From NCBI RefSeq assembly GCF_026343115.1, contig NZ_JAPEMC010000001.1, forward strand, positions 3,844,001 through 3,908,000: a stretch of 64,000 bases of DNA. Reading direction: 5' to 3'. The notes beneath the pieces were generated by a model, which ran no database searches, was not told the origin of the DNA, and saw nothing but the letters and a program-made list of their open reading frames with translations. A program made the translations under genes and the position numbers. The DNA is from Streptomyces sp. NBC_00102 (GTDB lineage: Bacteria > Actinomycetota > Actinomycetes > Streptomycetales > Streptomycetaceae). The first letter of the stretch is position 1. Each line of letters opens with the position of its first letter. This document shows positions 42,777 through 50,213 of this stretch, in pieces.

Positions 42777-43235
42777 GGCACCGCTCCTCTCGTCCCGCGT
42801 TGGTGGTGGTCGACCCGATGATGCTGAGTGGCGACCGTGCGGGGGTGAGAATATCCGCCAGAAAGCGAGCGACCCCTTTGGCGTTTCGGCCAAAGGGGCT
42901 GCGGCGGGAGGTGCGGACCGGTTCCGCGGAACGAGTGAATCCGCTTCGGCGGCTCCCTGGCGGCGGGCCGGACCGCGGAGCCTTCGGGGCAGGGCGTCCT
43001 GGCAGACCGTGGCCAACTCGGCGGCGGCACGGTCCTGCTGGGCGGTCCGCCCGACGACCGTACTCCGGGCCCGTCCCTCCGGCTCCCCGGGGCGGCCGCC
43101 GGCCGGGGAGGAGCGAGGAGGGCCGTGCGGGCGCGCGAGGAACCCCGGCGTGGCCGTGGACGGACGTGACGTACTCCACGGCCGGCCGAGGGCTGCCGAC
43201 GCCGGCACCGAGCACCGGCAAGCCCCACCCGGCGG
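42777..43235. other. 459-base gap between permease and thioesterase
   Basis: I see no supported gene. The permease promoter must lie here, near the AT-richer stretch at about 42840-42900 with its inverted repeat. The rest has several overlapping open frames on both strands but no ribosome sites or recognisable domains. Confidence 0.5.
42873..42898. promoter_or_regulatory. 10-bp inverted repeat upstream of the permease, putative operator
   Basis: CCCCTTTGGC and GCCAAAGGGG flank a GTTTCG loop, 97 bases upstream of the permease ATG. Eleven bases of one arm and the loop edge (TCGGCCAAAGG) recur in the GNAT/PucR divergent region. Confidence 0.55.
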
Positions 43236-44003
43236 CTATCGGACGGTGAGGCCCGCCAGGGCGCCGGAGACCGTCGCGATCACGGCCCGGGACTCCGGCT
43301 CCAGGAAGAAGTGGCCGCCGGGGAAGGTGTGCACGGTGCAGGCTGCGGAGGTGTGCCGGCGCCAGGCGTCGGCCTCCTCTGCCGTCGTGAGCGGGTCCTC
43401 GGTGCCGGTCAGCACGGTGAGCGGTGAGCGGAGGACGGTGCCGGGCGGGCAGTGGTAGCTCTCGACGGCGCGATAGTCGCCCCGGACGGCGGGGAGCACC
43501 AGATCGACGAGCTCGGGGTCGTCCAGGAGCTGGGTGTGGGTGCCGCCGAGCCGCTTGATCCGGGCGAGGAGACCCGCGTCGTCCAGTGAGTGGACCGGCT
43601 CCGTCGCCGCGCGGCGGGTGTCCGGGGCGCGGCGGCCGGAGACGAAGAGCATCAACGGTGCTTCCTCGCCCGCCAGTTCCCGCCGCCGGGCCACCTCGAA
43701 GGCGATAGAGGCGCCCATGCTGTGGCCGAAGAAGGCCAACGGTCCGCAGAGCGTGCGCAGTTGCCGCTGCACGGCCTCGGCGAGCTCGCCGAGGTCCTCG
43801 ACGCAGGGCTCGCCGAGGCGGTCCTGCCGCCCCGGGTACTGGACGGCCACCACGGCGACGGAGGGTGCCAGGGCCGCCGAGAACGGGTGGAAATAGCCCG
43901 CGGATCCTCCGGCGTGCGGGAAGCACACCAGGGTGACGGCGTCCGCGTCGGCGGGGTGGTAGCGGCGGAGCCAGGCGTCGGCCCCCGTGTGCGGTGCGGT
44001 CAT
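43236..44003 (-). CDS. Type II thioesterase (alpha/beta hydrolase)
   Basis: This 255-residue protein is of the editing thioesterase family found with NRPS and PKS systems: oxyanion region CFPHAGGSAGYFHPF, nucleophile in GHSMGA, Asp in the TGTEDPLTT region and His in PGGHFFLE. These enzymes remove wrong acyl groups from carrier proteins. No NRPS or PKS gene lies in the window, so it is an orphan here and may serve a cluster elsewhere. The start at 44003 (MTAPHTGADAW) is the usual family start, with a moderate GGGAAGAG upstream. Confidence 0.9.
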   Translation of the reverse strand: MTAPHTGADAWLRRYHPADADAVTLVCFPHAGGSAGYFHPFSAALAPSVAVVAVQYPGRQDRLGEPCVEDLGELAEAVQRQLRTLCGPLAFFGHSMGASIAFEVARRRELAGEEAPLMLFVSGRRAPDTRRAATEPVHSLDDAGLLARIKRLGGTHTQLLDDPELVDLVLPAVRGDYRAVESYHCPPGTVLRSPLTVLTGTEDPLTTAEEADAWRRHTSAACTVHTFPGGHFFLEPESRAVIATVSGALAGLTVR

Positions 44004-44256
44004 GTCGCTGTCTCTTCCCGTCCGTTCGCTTGCTCTTCCCGTGCCGGGACGCCTTCCGCGCGCGGTTCCCCGGGCCTCCGCGCGGCGTTCGGCACGGCAC
44101 CGTGCCCAGCATCCCGTACGGAGACTCCGTACGGCGTCCCGCTCTTGATCGATGCCCACCCGCTCCCGGGGGAACCGTGCCGGGGTCAGCGTTCGCACGT
44201 CGTCCTGCGGCCCCCTGGTGTTCACCGTGTGTTCATTCCGTGTACTCGGTTCATTC

Positions 44257-44514
44257 ATGGGCGGGAACGCTCTGAAGGAGCGGTTCCTCGCGGCCGACGC
44301 CTTCGACGACGTCTACCACGCCTCGTACAAGAAGCTGTACGAGCAGTTCTACGGCTCCGGGTACGGCAGCACCGCGCTCGACACCGTCGTCGGTGCCGCG
44401 AAGAAGTCGGGCGCGGACGCCTCCGGGGTCGAGAAGACCGCGAAGTCCCTGCGCGGCACCGTCACTTCGCGGACGGAGAGCCTCGCGGAGGACAAGGTGA
44501 TCACCGGCGGCTGA
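44257..44514 (+). CDS. Small unknown protein, about 85 residues
   Basis: I do not recognise this protein. It has good codon bias, a charged aromatic first half (FLAADAFDDVYHASYKKLYEQFYGSGYG) and a helical second half (ALDTVVGAAKKSGADASGVEKTAKSL). It has no signal peptide or TM helix. The start is uncertain: ATG at 44257 has no Shine-Dalgarno sequence, and in-frame GTGs at 44227 and 44218 are alternatives. GTTCATTC occurs twice just upstream (44231 and 44249). A strong terminator follows 17 bases after the stop, which supports a real transcription unit. Confidence 0.65.
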   Translation: MGGNALKERFLAADAFDDVYHASYKKLYEQFYGSGYGSTALDTVVGAAKKSGADASGVEKTAKSLRGTVTSRTESLAEDKVITGG

Positions 44515-44530
44515 ACCGGGCCGCCCCGAT

Positions 44531-44570
44531 GCCGGAAGCCCGTATCCCCACAGGGGTACGGGCTTCCGGC
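44531..44570. terminator. 14-bp perfect terminator between convergent genes
   Basis: The arms at 44531-44544 and 44557-44570 pair perfectly. The loop itself can form a further CCCC/GGGG stem. It serves the small protein and the convergent Lrp-type gene. Confidence 0.9.
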
Positions 44571-44593
44571 GCGTGCGGGAGTCCGTGCACCGC

Positions 44594-45589
44594 TCACCCC
44601 CAGCCGCTGCGGAGGGTCGCCGCCGCCTTGTAGGTGCGCAGCACCGGGGCCGTCTCGATGCGGGCGATCGTGCTCCACGCCACCTTGCGGGTCAGATAGC
44701 GGTGGAGTTCCTCGGTGTCCCGGCAGAGCACCTGCGCGACCAGGTTGGTGGGGCCGGTGGTCGCCACCACCATCGCCAGCTCCTCGTGCTCGGCGAGCGC
44801 GCGGGCGACCTCGTCCAGATGTGCGGGCGCCACCTGCATCCAGAGCAGCGCCGAGACGGTCGCGCCGAGCAGGGCCGGGTCCACGTCCACGTCGAAGAAG
44901 AGCGCCCCGCGCGCCCGCAGTTCGGCGAGTCTGCGGGTCACCGTCGAGGCGGTCGACCCGGTCGCCGCGGCGAGGTCGGCGTAGCTCGCCCGTGCGTCCG
45001 CGCCCAGCGCCTCCAGGAGCAGCCGGTCGGCCTCGGTCAGCAGATACGCGGACGTCCCGGCTCCTGGGTCGGTACCGGCGTCCGAGACGGATTCGGCGCG
45101 CAGCCGGGCCTGTTGGCCGGCGTCGAGCGCGTCGACCCTGCCCCGCCACGCGGTCGGGCCGCCGAGGTAGACGTGCAGCAGGTAGTGCGCGGAGACCGCC
45201 GTGATCCCGGCGGTGCGCGGGATGTCGCGCAGCAGCAGCGCGTGGGCGTCCGGGCCCGCGGGGGTGGTGTGGATGACGGCCACGATCTCGGTTCCGCCGG
45301 AGGCGAGCCGTACCCACGAGGTGTCGGGGCGGCGCGCGAGCGCGAGGGCGATGTCGTGGGCGCTGCGGGTCGCGGCGGTCAGCCGCACGAACCACTGGTG
45401 GGTGCCCGAGCTGCGCGGGGCGGGGAGCGCGACCACGCGCAGACCGGCCTGGGCGTGCAGCCGGCGGTAGCGGCGGACCACGGTCTGGGTGGAGCAGCCG
45501 AGGACCTCCGCGACGAGCGTGAAGGGCGCCCGTCCGTTCACGTGCAGAGCGTGGACCAGGCTGCGGTCCAGGTCATCCAGTACGAGCAT
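44594..45589 (-). CDS. Lrp/AsnC family transcriptional regulator (double AsnC type)
   Basis: The protein has about 331 residues, twice the usual Lrp length. An N-terminal AsnC HTH (LVLDDLDRSLVHALHVNGRAPFTLVAEVLGCSTQTVVRRYRRL) and ligand-binding segment are followed by a second HTH (TEADRLLLEALGADARASYADLAAATGSTASTVTRRLAEL) and a second RAM-like domain. ATG at 45589 is chosen; in-frame GTG at 45595 and TTG at 45598 are possible. It diverges from a DHA2 exporter, which is its likely target by context. Confidence 0.88.
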   Translation of the reverse strand: MLVLDDLDRSLVHALHVNGRAPFTLVAEVLGCSTQTVVRRYRRLHAQAGLRVVALPAPRSSGTHQWFVRLTAATRSAHDIALALARRPDTSWVRLASGGTEIVAVIHTTPAGPDAHALLLRDIPRTAGITAVSAHYLLHVYLGGPTAWRGRVDALDAGQQARLRAESVSDAGTDPGAGTSAYLLTEADRLLLEALGADARASYADLAAATGSTASTVTRRLAELRARGALFFDVDVDPALLGATVSALLWMQVAPAHLDEVARALAEHEELAMVVATTGPTNLVAQVLCRDTEELHRYLTRKVAWSTIARIETAPVLRTYKAAATLRSGWG

Positions 45590-45750
45590 ATCCACCAAAG
45601 TAGCGGAGTCGTATGGAAGTAATCGCGGATCTCGGCTTCGGGATTGGAATTCGACAAGGGCACTGCGGGACCGTGGCGGTCAACCATGGCGGTGCCGGTC
45701 ACGGGCCACGGGCCACGGGTCACCTGTCACAGGGCGCGGGCCGCTGACCA

Positions 45751-45841
45751 CCGGTCATCGGCGACCGGTCATCGGCGACCGGCCACCGGTCATCGGCCAC
45801 CGGTCATCGGCCACCGGTCATCGGCCACCGGCCACCTGTCA
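45751..45841. repeat. Heptamer tandem array (13 units) before the DHA2 exporter
   Basis: Units of 7 bases alternate mainly between CCGGTCA and TCGGCCA/TCGGCGA, giving a 14-base higher-order period. The array ends 30 bases before the exporter ATG and fills most of the divergent promoter region. Confidence 0.93.
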
Positions 45842-45870
45842 CCGCCGTCATCCGTTCGTCAGGGGGAGCC

Positions 45871-47358
45871 ATGTCCCGTATCCCACTCTCCGCCGCCGGC
45901 CCGGACACCCCTCATCCGTACCGCTGGTACGCCCTGGTCGCGGTGCTGGTCGCCGAGGCCATGAACCTGCTGGACGCGACGATCGTCCAGGTCGCGGGGC
46001 CCGTCGTGCACGCAAGTCTGGGTGGCGCGGAGGCCACCATTCCGTGGTTCAGCGCCGCGTACACCCTCGCCTTCGCGACGGCGCTGCCGACCGGCGCCCG
46101 GCTGGGGGACCGGGCCGGGCGGCGCCGGGTCTTCCGCATCGGCGTGGTGGCCTTCGCCGTCACCTCGGCCGCCTGCGCGTGCGCCCCGGGCCCGGCGGCG
46201 CTGATCGGGCTGCGGGCGCTCCAGGGGGTCGCCGCCGCGCTGATCGTCCCGCAGACCTTCGGGCTGATCCGGGCGATGTTCAGCGGCGGGGAACTCCCCA
46301 GGGCGCTCGGGGCGATCGGTCCCGTCATGGGCCTGTCCGCCGTGCTCGGGCCGGTGCTCGGCGGCGTACTGACCCATGCCGACCTGCTCGGCTCGTCCTG
46401 GCGCGCGGTCTTCCTCGTCAACCTTCCGCTCGCCGCCGCCGTGCTGGTGATCGCGCCGCGTCTGCGCGAGGACCGCGCCCCGGTCCGCCCACGCCTGGAC
46501 CCGGCCGGGACCGTGCTCGCGGCGGTGGGCATCGCCCTGGTGGTCTGCCCGCTGACCGGCGGCACGGGCAGCCCGGGACCGGTGGCCTGGGCGACGGCGG
46601 GGGTGGGTGCCGCCGTCCTCGGAGGGTTCGTCGCGCAGCAGCGCCGGACCGTTCGCCGGGGCCGGGCCCCGCTGGTCGAGCCGGCCCTGCTGCGGGGCCG
46701 CGCGTTCCCCGCGGCACTCGCCACCTCGACCCTCTTCTTCGCGGTGATGAACGCCGTCATGACCGTGGTCGTGCTCCACCTCGAACTGGGCCTCGGCCGC
46801 GGCCCCCTCGCCGCCGGGCTGACGTTGCTGCCGTGGTCGACGGGGCTGGCCGCGGGCTCCTGGGCGGCGGGCGACCGGCTCGTCCCCCGGTACGGCTCCG
46901 CCCGCGTCCTGCACGCCGGAACAGCGGTCCTCGCGGCCGGACTCCTTGCCGCGTACCTCGCGTACGGGGCGGGTGATCCGGGCGCGTACCCGGTGGGCCT
47001 GCCGGCCGCGCTGCTGGTCGCGGGCGTCGGTACGGGGCTGTTCACCACGCCGTTCTTCACCGTGGCGCTCAGCGGTGCGGGCCCGCAGGAGACCGGCTCG
47101 GCCGCCGGGCTCCTCAACGCCGTCCAGCAGCTCGGCGGCACCCTCGGCGTCGCGGTCGTCGGCGGTGTCTACCTCGCCGGTACGGGCGCGGGCGGCGGTC
47201 CGGCCGACGCGCTCACGGGTACGGACACCCCGGGCGCGGCGGCACGGGCCGCCCTGCTCACCGCCGGGGCGATCCTCGCGGCGACGGCGCTCGCGGCCAC
47301 CGCCATGACCTCCGGCCGGGGCGCGGCCGCCCCCGCGACCGGTCAGCCGCGCAAGTAG
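45871..47358 (+). CDS. MFS transporter, DHA2 (EmrB/QacA-like) exporter
   Basis: This 495-residue protein has about 14 TM helices and DHA2 hallmarks: MNLLDATIVQVAGPVVH in TM1, TGARLGDRAGRRRVF in the 2-3 loop and LQGVAAALIVPQTFGLI. GGGGGAG precedes the ATG. The family exports drugs, dyes and antibiotics by proton antiport. It is divergent from an Lrp-type regulator. Its 3' end overlaps the convergent response regulator by 16 bases. Confidence 0.92.
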   Translation: MSRIPLSAAGPDTPHPYRWYALVAVLVAEAMNLLDATIVQVAGPVVHASLGGAEATIPWFSAAYTLAFATALPTGARLGDRAGRRRVFRIGVVAFAVTSAACACAPGPAALIGLRALQGVAAALIVPQTFGLIRAMFSGGELPRALGAIGPVMGLSAVLGPVLGGVLTHADLLGSSWRAVFLVNLPLAAAVLVIAPRLREDRAPVRPRLDPAGTVLAAVGIALVVCPLTGGTGSPGPVAWATAGVGAAVLGGFVAQQRRTVRRGRAPLVEPALLRGRAFPAALATSTLFFAVMNAVMTVVVLHLELGLGRGPLAAGLTLLPWSTGLAAGSWAAGDRLVPRYGSARVLHAGTAVLAAGLLAAYLAYGAGDPGAYPVGLPAALLVAGVGTGLFTTPFFTVALSGAGPQETGSAAGLLNAVQQLGGTLGVAVVGGVYLAGTGAGGGPADALTGTDTPGAAARAALLTAGAILAATALAATAMTSGRGAAAPATGQPRK

Positions 47359-48038
47359 GCCAGCACGGCCAGTACGCGGCGGTTCGTCTCCTCGGAGAGG
47401 GCGAGGCCGAGTTTGGTCAGGATCGAGCCGAAGTGCTTGCTCACCGTGCCCTCGTTGACGGTGAGGGCCTCGGCGATCGACGCGTTGGACCGGCCCTCCG
47501 CCATCAGCGCGAGGACCTCCAGTTCGCGCGGGGTGAGCCGGGCGAGCGGATCGCGGCGGTGCCGGATGAGCTGGCGGACCACCTCGGGGTCGACCACGGT
47601 GTCCCCGGCGGCCACCCGGGCCACCGCCGCCGCGAACTCCTCGACGTGGCCGATCCGTTCCTTGAGCAGATAGCCGACGGCCGTGCCGTCGGCCGAGTCG
47701 AGCAGATCCTCCGCGTACGAGCGCTGGACGTACTGGCTGAGGACCAGGACCGGCAAGTCCGGCTGCCGGGAGCGCAGTTCGACTGCCGCACGCAGTCCCT
47801 CGTCGGTGAAGCCGGGCGGCATCCGGACATCGGTCACCACGATGTCCGGGCGGTGCGTCGCCACGGCGGCGGCCAGTTCCGAGGCTGTCCCGACGGCGGC
47901 CACCACCTCGTGCCCGAACCGGGTGAGCACCCCGACCAGCCCCTCGCGCAGCAGGACGCCGTCCTCGGCCAGCACCACGCGCAGGTTCCCGCCCTCGGTG
48001 CGCAAACGGATCAGCTCCTGGGTCGTACGGGCGGACAC
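47343..48038 (-). CDS. NarL/LuxR-family response regulator
   Basis: The protein has 231 residues with an intact receiver: acidic residues in VVLAEDGVLL, phospho-acceptor Asp in DIVVTDVRMPPG and the conserved Lys in GYLLKERIG. The HTH is of NarL type (LTPRELEVLALMAEGRSN, NEGTVSKHFGSILTKLGL). The GTG start at 48038 overlaps the histidine kinase by 28 bases. It forms a two-component pair with the upstream kinase and probably controls the divergent ABC transporter. Confidence 0.92.
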   Translation of the reverse strand: MSARTTQELIRLRTEGGNLRVVLAEDGVLLREGLVGVLTRFGHEVVAAVGTASELAAAVATHRPDIVVTDVRMPPGFTDEGLRAAVELRSRQPDLPVLVLSQYVQRSYAEDLLDSADGTAVGYLLKERIGHVEEFAAAVARVAAGDTVVDPEVVRQLIRHRRDPLARLTPRELEVLALMAEGRSNASIAEALTVNEGTVSKHFGSILTKLGLALSEETNRRVLAVLAYLRG

Positions 48039-49297
48039 GGCACGCGCAGACTGACCACCGTGGGCCCGCCGGGCGGACTGGAGAGTAGCAGCAGGCCGTC
48101 GACGACCGAGAGACGGTCGGCCACCCCCTGGAGGCCCGTACCCGCTCCGATGTCCGCGCCGCCCGTACCGTCGTCCCGCACCTCGACCGTCAACTCCCCT
48201 TCCCGAAAGCCTCCGTTCACGGTCACCCTGGACGCGGCCCCATGTTTCGCCGCGTTGGTGAGGGCCTCGCAGACCGCGAAGTAGGCGGCGGTCTCGACGG
48301 CCTCCGGGAGCCGGTCCGGTAGGTCCAGCTCCACGTCGACCGGCACGGCAGAGCGGTCGGCCACGTCCTCCACCGCCGCGCCGAGCCCCCGGTCGGTCAG
48401 AACCTGCGGATGGATGCCCCGGATCAGTTCCCGGATCTCCACCAGCGCCTCGTCGGCCTGGGTGCGCGCCCTCGCGAGCAGCCCGGCGACCGGTTCGGCG
48501 GGCCGCTCCAGCCCGGCCAGGCCCAGGGTCATCGAGAGGGCGACCAGGCGCTGTTGGGCGCCGTCGTGGAGATCGCGCTCGATCCTGCGGCGCTCCGCCT
48601 CGAAGGCGTGCACCAGTCGCATCCGTGAGCGGTCCAACTCGTCCACCCGCTCGGCGAGTTCACTGCTCGGTGGGTGGAGGAGCCGGCGCGTCAGGGCGGC
48701 CCGCCCCGCCGCGAGCGCCCCCAGCGGGTAGCCGAGCGGAGGCAGCAGGAGCAGCCCGGCCGTCAGCATCGCCGTGGCGGCGGGGTACGACTCCACGATC
48801 CACAGCTTCAGCAGCCGCGCCTCGCCCGTGCCGCCCGCGACCATCTGGGGGAGCACCGCGATCAGCCCCGCCGGGATCAGGAACACACAAGCGAGCACCA
48901 CCGCCTCCACCGGCCACAGGACCAGCGCGAGCAGGCAGGCGTACGCCAGCTCCCGCCACGTGGAACGCTCCTGGAGCCGCGTACGGAGCCAGCAGGCGAG
49001 CCCCGGCTCGACGGGCGCGCGGTGCGCGGCGGGCAGCGGGCCGGGATGGACCAGCCGCAGCCGGTACCGCTCCAGGGCGGCCGTCGGAATCCCGGCGAGG
49101 GCCAGGACGAGCAGCAGCGGCAGCCCCACCAGCACCACGGTGAGCGCACTGCCCGCGACCGCCAGCAGCGTCAGCGCCACCAGTACGGCGGCACCGATCG
49201 GCACGCCGCTGAGCAGGTAGAGCGACGCGCGCCAGGGCCACGCGCCGAGCAGGTAACGGCGCTGCCGCAACGCGTGGGAGAGGAGGGAGGGCTGCAT
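48011..49297 (-). CDS. Sensor histidine kinase (HisKA_3/NarX type)
   Basis: The protein has 428 residues with four or more TM helices in the first 190, suggesting membrane-stress sensing without a large extracellular domain. The HisKA_3 phospho-acceptor motif is ERRRIERDLHDGAQQRLVAL. The ATP-binding N and G boxes follow (EALTNAAKHG; VRDDGTGGADIGAGTGLQGVADR). ATG at 49297 is chosen because the long open frame beyond it has no membrane pattern and runs through the ABC genes on the other strand. Confidence 0.92.
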   Translation of the reverse strand: MQPSLLSHALRQRRYLLGAWPWRASLYLLSGVPIGAAVLVALTLLAVAGSALTVVLVGLPLLLVLALAGIPTAALERYRLRLVHPGPLPAAHRAPVEPGLACWLRTRLQERSTWRELAYACLLALVLWPVEAVVLACVFLIPAGLIAVLPQMVAGGTGEARLLKLWIVESYPAATAMLTAGLLLLPPLGYPLGALAAGRAALTRRLLHPPSSELAERVDELDRSRMRLVHAFEAERRRIERDLHDGAQQRLVALSMTLGLAGLERPAEPVAGLLARARTQADEALVEIRELIRGIHPQVLTDRGLGAAVEDVADRSAVPVDVELDLPDRLPEAVETAAYFAVCEALTNAAKHGAASRVTVNGGFREGELTVEVRDDGTGGADIGAGTGLQGVADRLSVVDGLLLLSSPPGGPTVVSLRVPCPPVRPRS

Positions 49298-49424
49298 GGA
49301 CGAACGGTAGGGCCTTTCGTCCGGATCACGCCGGGCCCGCGGGGTCCATGGTGGAGACAGCTCCACCACGAGGACGGCATTCTGCTCCGATGTGCCGTGA
49401 GAAACGGCCGAGTTGACTGAAGGC

Positions 49425-50213
49425 ATGAGTAGACAACCGGCCGTCCGGCTCCGTTCCGTCACGCGATCCCACGGGCGCGGCAGCAGCCTCGTCACCGCCC
49501 TCGACCGGGTCGACCTGACCGTGGCACCGGGGACCTTCACCGCGATCATGGGCCCCTCCGGCTCCGGCAAGTCCACCCTGCTGCACTGCGCGGCCGGGCT
49601 CGACCGGCCGACCTCCGGGCAGGTGTTCCTCGGCGGCACCGAGCTGACCGGCCTCGGCGAGCGCCGCCTCACCCTGTTGCGGCGGCGCCGGATCGGGTTC
49701 GTCTTCCAGTCCTTCAACCTCCTGCCCGCGCTCACCGCCGCGCAGAACGTGGCCCTCCCGCTGCGGCTGGCCGGTGTGCGGCCCCGCCGCGCCGACGTGC
49801 TCGACGCACTGGAGCGGGTCGGGCTCGGGGGCCGCGCGGGCCACCGGCCCGGTGAACTCTCCGGCGGCCAGCAGCAGCGCGTGGCGCTGGCCCGCGCCCT
49901 GATCACCCGCCCCGACGTCCTCTTCGGCGACGAGCCCACCGGAGCCCTCGACTCCACGACGGGCCGGGAGGTCCTCGCCCTGCTGCGCTCCCTGGTGGAC
50001 GGCGGGCAGACGGTGGTCATGGTCACGCACGACCCCGTCGCCGGAGCCGGCGCGGACCGGGTGGTCCTGCTGGCGGACGGCAGGGTGCGCGACGAGCTCG
50101 ACGCCCCCGACGCCGGGCGGATCGCCGCCCGGATGAACCGGTTCGCGGGGGCCGCTGCCGCGCCGAAGTCGCGTGACGAGTCGGCCCGCGGTACGGCGGT
50201 GGCGTCGTGCTGA
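49425..50213 (+). CDS. ABC transporter ATP-binding protein (MacB/LolD type)
   Basis: The protein has 262 residues with Walker A GPSGSGKST, Q-loop FVFQSFNLLP, signature LSGGQQQRVALARAL, Walker B DVLFGDEPTGALD and the switch His in VTHDP. The LDSTTGREVL segment is typical of the MacB/LolD/YtrE group. It is divergent from the histidine kinase (127-base gap) and overlaps the FtsX-type permease by 7 bases, so the two make one exporter. Confidence 0.94.
   Translation: MSRQPAVRLRSVTRSHGRGSSLVTALDRVDLTVAPGTFTAIMGPSGSGKSTLLHCAAGLDRPTSGQVFLGGTELTGLGERRLTLLRRRRIGFVFQSFNLLPALTAAQNVALPLRLAGVRPRRADVLDALERVGLGGRAGHRPGELSGGQQQRVALARALITRPDVLFGDEPTGALDSTTGREVLALLRSLVDGGQTVVMVTHDPVAGAGADRVVLLADGRVRDELDAPDAGRIAARMNRFAGAAAAPKSRDESARGTAVASC

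Noticed and set aside
42728..43228. ORF between the permease and thioesterase
   Set aside because: Composition is typical of a shadow frame in GC-rich DNA, with no ribosome site.
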